Source: an uncultured Porphyromonadaceae bacterium (GTDB taxonomy: Bacteria; Bacteroidota; Bacteroidia; Bacteroidales; Muribaculaceae). From it: 9,092 bases of DNA. The notes under the pieces were generated by a model. It did not search any database. It was not told where the DNA came from and was given only the letters and a program-made list of their open reading frames with translations. Positions within the stretch are counted from its first letter, which is position 1, and each line of letters begins with the position of its first letter. The translations under genes and the position numbers were made by a program. This document shows, piece after piece, positions 6,767 through 9,092 of this stretch. The stretch is from the NCBI GenBank assembly GCA_900540625.1, contig UQGP01000060.1, positions 1 through 9,092 on the forward strand. Direction: 5' to 3'.

Positions 6767-6802
6767 CGCCTGTTTTCTTATAATCTCTATTTATGTGCAA
6801 TG

Positions 6803-6836
6803 CAAAGATAGTATCAAAAAATATCTCCGACGCAAA
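6803..6836 (-). promoter_or_regulatory. Promoter of the radical SAM/peptide operon
   Basis: On the minus strand TATCTTTG (6810-6803) is a perfect TAnnTTTG -7 element. TTTG at 6836-6833 is a possible -33 element with a 22-bp spacer. The predicted transcription start near 6799 gives a leader of about 33 nt before the maturase ATG at 6766. I see no other TAnnTTTG inside the operon near the peptide gene, so this promoter probably serves all three genes. Confidence 0.6.
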
Positions 6837-6848
6837 ATCTTTCCTTAA

Positions 6849-6870
6849 TTAGTCTTAGTTTAGCTAAGAC
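6849..6870. promoter_or_regulatory. Inverted repeat/TTAG repeats between divergent promoters
   Basis: GTCTTAG (6852-6858) and CTAAGAC (6864-6870) form a perfect 7-bp inverted repeat with a 5-bp spacer. TTAG also occurs three times in the same direction, at 6849, 6855 and 6860. The site lies between the -33 regions of the maturase operon (ending 6836) and the histidine kinase gene (about 6873), where one bound regulator could act on both. The response regulator encoded at 8226-8942 is the obvious candidate, but this is inference. Confidence 0.45.
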
Positions 6871-6872
6871 CG

Positions 6873-6906
6873 ATTGTATATATTCCGAAAAAAATTCGTA
6901 CATTTG
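6873..6906 (+). promoter_or_regulatory. Promoter of the two-component genes, likely leaderless
   Basis: TACATTTG at 6899-6906 matches TAnnTTTG, with ATTG at 6873-6876 as a weak -33 element (22-bp spacer). If the -7 box has its usual distance, transcription begins at about 6910. The kinase ATG is at 6912, so the mRNA would have almost no leader. Confidence 0.5.
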
Positions 6907-6911
6907 CTCCG

Positions 6912-8216
6912 ATGAAAACGTTTAAATACACAACTCACATTGCTATTTTTGCTCTATTTTCTACAATGGTAGCAACTGTTTTCTATTTATCCGAATTATA
7001 CAAATCTATCAAAGAAGAAACGATACAAACAGCAGAGAACTGTTTGCGTCGTGCCGACTTTATGGAGATGATTGTGCGCGCTAACGACCTCTACTCTATG
7101 AATGATTCGGTTATCACACTACATAATTTTGATATAGTCGGCAAAAATACTTCTAATGGACAATACTATTTCTCTGACGTTCCCGGACAACTTGCCAACA
7201 GTCTTGCCGAAACAATGCACGATGGGTTCGACCCCGAAGAACGACACCCTAATATACATGTATTAGACAGTTTGTTTAGAGATGAAATGCTTCAGGAGGG
7301 CTTAAACCCGGACAAAATCGATATACGCACCGGCAGCACCATATCTGACGATAAAATGTGGCATTGCACTCTAAAATACCGCAACAATGGTCCACATATA
7401 TATACCGCCTGTTTCACGCCCATGGTTGCCTACGTCCTATGGCGAATGGCTGGCATATTATCCGCAACAATAAGCGTAATGGTTATAGCCTCACTATTTA
7501 TCGCATATTTGCTGCGAACAATCAGGCACATGCGTACCATGGAGGAAATGAAGGACGATTTTACGCACAATATGACTCATGAGCTCAAAACACCGTTGGC
7601 GGCGGCATTGGCAGCGGCAGACTCTATGCAAAGTTATTATGAACCATGCGACAAGGAACGCAACATCAAGTTGTTGGGCATTATCACTCGGCGTCTGCAC
7701 CTGCTGACCGGAATGATTAACAATATTTTGATTACAAGCATGAAGCGTATGCGCACCATAAACCTGAATATTTCACCCATATACGTCGCATCCGCCATAG
7801 ACATTACAATAGAGACCATACGCATCAAGAATTCGAAGCCAATAACATTCAATGTCAACGTCGATCCTGAGGATTTGGTCGTATTTTCAGACTCACAGCA
7901 CCTCAACAACATCTTAACCAACCTCGTAGACAACGCAGCAAAATATTCGGGCGATGATGCAATTATTACTATAGACTGTAATGCCGATAGGCTTATAGTA
8001 AGCGACAACGGTAATGGAATATCAGCCAAAGCCCTACCCCATATATTCGAGAAATTCTATCGCGAACAGTCCGATGATCAACTTTGTGTCACCGGATATG
8101 GACTCGGGTTGTATTACGTAAACCAAGTAGTGACCAAGATGGGCTGGCGCATTGATGTGACAAGCACCAAAGGCAAAGGCACTACATTCACCATTCACTT
8201 TACAAAAAGCAAATAA
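6912..8216 (+). CDS. Membrane sensor histidine kinase (RprX-like)
   Basis: A 434-residue sensor kinase. The first membrane helix is at about 8-28 and the second at about 173-201. A periplasmic sensor region of roughly 145 residues between them has no domain I recognise. TM2 leads by a short linker (RHMRTMEEMKDDF) straight into the HisKA domain, leaving no room for a HAMP domain. The H-box is NMTHELKTPL with phospho-acceptor His223. The ATPase domain has the N-box NNILTNLVDNAAKYS at 332-346 (Asn341), the G1 box SDNGNGIS at 364-371, the F-box IFEKFYRE at 378-385 and the G2 box GYGLGL at 395-400. All catalytic motifs are intact. The H-box region resembles Bacteroides RprX, a resemblance noted from memory only. 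The response regulator follows 9 bp later. It is divergent from the RiPP operon, so it probably senses a signal related to that peptide. Confidence 0.93.
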   Translation: MKTFKYTTHIAIFALFSTMVATVFYLSELYKSIKEETIQTAENCLRRADFMEMIVRANDLYSMNDSVITLHNFDIVGKNTSNGQYYFSDVPGQLANSLAETMHDGFDPEERHPNIHVLDSLFRDEMLQEGLNPDKIDIRTGSTISDDKMWHCTLKYRNNGPHIYTACFTPMVAYVLWRMAGILSATISVMVIASLFIAYLLRTIRHMRTMEEMKDDFTHNMTHELKTPLAAALAAADSMQSYYEPCDKERNIKLLGIITRRLHLLTGMINNILITSMKRMRTINLNISPIYVASAIDITIETIRIKNSKPITFNVNVDPEDLVVFSDSQHLNNILTNLVDNAAKYSGDDAIITIDCNADRLIVSDNGNGISAKALPHIFEKFYREQSDDQLCVTGYGLGLYYVNQVVTKMGWRIDVTSTKGKGTTFTIHFTKSK

Positions 8217-8225
8217 CACTTTGAT

Positions 8226-8942
8226 ATGCATAAGGATATAATACTTGTCGTCGATGACGATGAAAATATGACATATATCGTTAAGGACGCTCTGCAGCAC
8301 GAAGGGTATGAAGTATGTACCGCCGACAATGGTGTGGCCGGTATTCAACTTGTGTCATTAAAGCATCCCGATCTTGTAATTGCGGACGTAATGATGCCCG
8401 GTATGGATGGTTTCTCGATGATTGAATCTATCCGACGTATCGGTTACAATATGCCTGTACTGATGCTTACGGCGCGTACAGATACAGAAGACCTGCTGCA
8501 AGGATACGACAAGGGCGCCAACGACTACGTCCGCAAGCCCTTTGTTCTTGCCGAATTGATGGCGCGTGTACGAGCACACCTGCGCTTCCGCAAGATGGAC
8601 AATACTAATATGAAGTATTCCGTCGGAGATTGTGTTTTGGACATTAAGCGAAACAAACTTACCATAGGAGACAAAGAGGCTATACTCACGTATACCGAGA
8701 CCATAGTGTTGAGCGAACTGATGTCACATCCGGGATGCATCATCGAAAGCCGCAACATATCATCGCTCATTTGGGGCTCGTCCGACTATAGTCACGTCAA
8801 TCGCTTGCACGGATTTATACACAAAATCAGAAGGCATCTACTTCAGTCAGCATCGATAGACATACTCAACATTCGCGGCGTCGGATACAAACTTGTCATT
8901 GACGAGAATAAACAATCCGGCAGCGAGGAGGCACACCAATAA
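8226..8942 (+). CDS. OmpR/PhoB-family response regulator
   Basis: A 238-residue DNA-binding response regulator, partner of the kinase 9 bp upstream. The receiver domain (about 4-120) has the acidic residues Asp10-Asp12, phospho-acceptor Asp54 in VIADVMMPGMDG, switch Thr82 and Lys104 in RKPF. The C-terminal winged helix (about 130-225) has the OmpR-type layout, with a recognition-helix region near SHVNRLHGFIHKIRRHL (189-205) and the wing motif IRGVGYKL at 216-223. The domain organisation is complete. A short hydrophilic tail (NKQSGSEEAHQ) follows the wing. It is likely to act on the divergent promoter region at 6800-6910 and so on the maturase/peptide operon and its own gene. Confidence 0.95.
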   Translation: MHKDIILVVDDDENMTYIVKDALQHEGYEVCTADNGVAGIQLVSLKHPDLVIADVMMPGMDGFSMIESIRRIGYNMPVLMLTARTDTEDLLQGYDKGANDYVRKPFVLAELMARVRAHLRFRKMDNTNMKYSVGDCVLDIKRNKLTIGDKEAILTYTETIVLSELMSHPGCIIESRNISSLIWGSSDYSHVNRLHGFIHKIRRHLLQSASIDILNIRGVGYKLVIDENKQSGSEEAHQ

Positions 8943-8975
8943 TAGCTGATAATCGCTAAGTATTGAGATTGTATT

Positions 8976-9017
8976 GCACCTATAAACGCCGTTATACGTA
9001 CCGTGAAAGGTGCTTTT
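8976..9017 (+). terminator. Possible terminator after the response regulator gene
   Basis: GCACCT (8976-8981) pairs with AGGTGC (9008-9013), followed by TTTT at 9014-9017. The stem is short and the 26-nt loop is large, so this is a weak candidate. Confidence 0.35.
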
Positions 9018-9042
9018 GGTCCACAAGTTAGCCTTGTGGCCC
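9018..9042. repeat. Hairpin next to the right-hand 19-bp repeat
   Basis: CCACAAG (9021-9027) and CTTGTGG (9033-9039) form a perfect 7-bp stem with the loop TTAGC. GG at 9018-9019 and CC at 9041-9042 extend it past one T-C mismatch. It adjoins the 19-bp repeat at 9042-9060, as a smaller hairpin (62-75) adjoins the left copy. It could be a terminator without a T-tract or part of a mobile-element end. Confidence 0.45.
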
Positions 9043-9060
9043 AATATTGTCCTAAATAAA
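9042..9060 (-). repeat. 19-bp repeat, right copy (inverted relative to 36-54)
   Basis: CAATATTGTCCTAAATAAA is the exact reverse complement of 36-54. The neighbouring bases differ, and there is no direct repeat flanking the pair that would mark a target-site duplication. The last 30 bases of the window hold only an A/G-rich stretch. Confidence 0.6.
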
Positions 9061-9092
9061 ATCGAAAAAAAGAAAAAGGAAGTAGTCACTAA

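Noticed and set aside
36..9060. The whole window as one 9-kb transposon bounded by the 19-bp repeats
   Set aside because: No transposase or target-site duplication is visible, and the interior includes the housekeeping gene prs. Separate element ends or a dispersed repeat are simpler.
8847..9089. 80-residue minus-strand frame at the right edge, possibly the end of a transposase
   Set aside because: It overlaps the response regulator's C-terminus, runs through the hairpin and repeat, and shows no recognisable transposase motif.

Overview
The window looks like chromosomal DNA of a gut-type Bacteroidales bacterium, possibly Muribaculaceae, though the family is a guess. The evidence is a GldB-type lipoprotein, near-absence of Shine-Dalgarno sites, AT-rich sequence before start codons, and five matches to the Bacteroidetes -7 promoter element TAnnTTTG, all placed just upstream of genes. 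Most of the left half is ordinary core genome. The right half is a small accessory module.

Left half (1-4950, plus strand): a GldB-like lipoprotein (141-1124) has its own promoter. A second promoter follows, with a long leader holding three consecutive hairpins, and then a small exported thioredoxin-fold protein with no cysteines (1406-1900). After an intrinsic terminator comes prs, the PRPP synthetase gene, whose predicted mRNA begins with a hairpin. Twenty-seven bases later is a cytoplasmic GH13 alpha-amylase-family gene, probably in the same operon.

Right half (4950-8942): three genes on the minus strand form a compact RiPP-type operon ending at a strong terminator. They are a radical SAM/SPASM peptide maturase (5477-6766), a 69-residue protein of unknown function coupled to it by an ATGA overlap (5271-5480), and a 57-residue peptide (5067-5240) with an acidic, helical leader, glycine-pair motifs and a three-cysteine C-terminal core. 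The peptide gene is easily missed because of its size. Divergent from this operon, across about 145 bp with a promoter for each side and a 7-5-7 inverted repeat between them, is a two-component pair: an RprX-like membrane histidine kinase and an OmpR-type response regulator. The simplest reading is a signal-controlled modified-peptide system. The kinase senses an envelope signal, the regulator acts on the shared intergenic region, and the radical SAM enzyme modifies the cysteine-containing core. No leader peptidase or exporter is encoded in the window.

Edges: an identical 19-bp sequence occurs at 36-54 and, inverted, at 9042-9060, each next to a hairpin. This suggests related mobile-element ends or a dispersed repeat at both sides. 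I see no rRNA, tRNA, CRISPR array or intact transposase.
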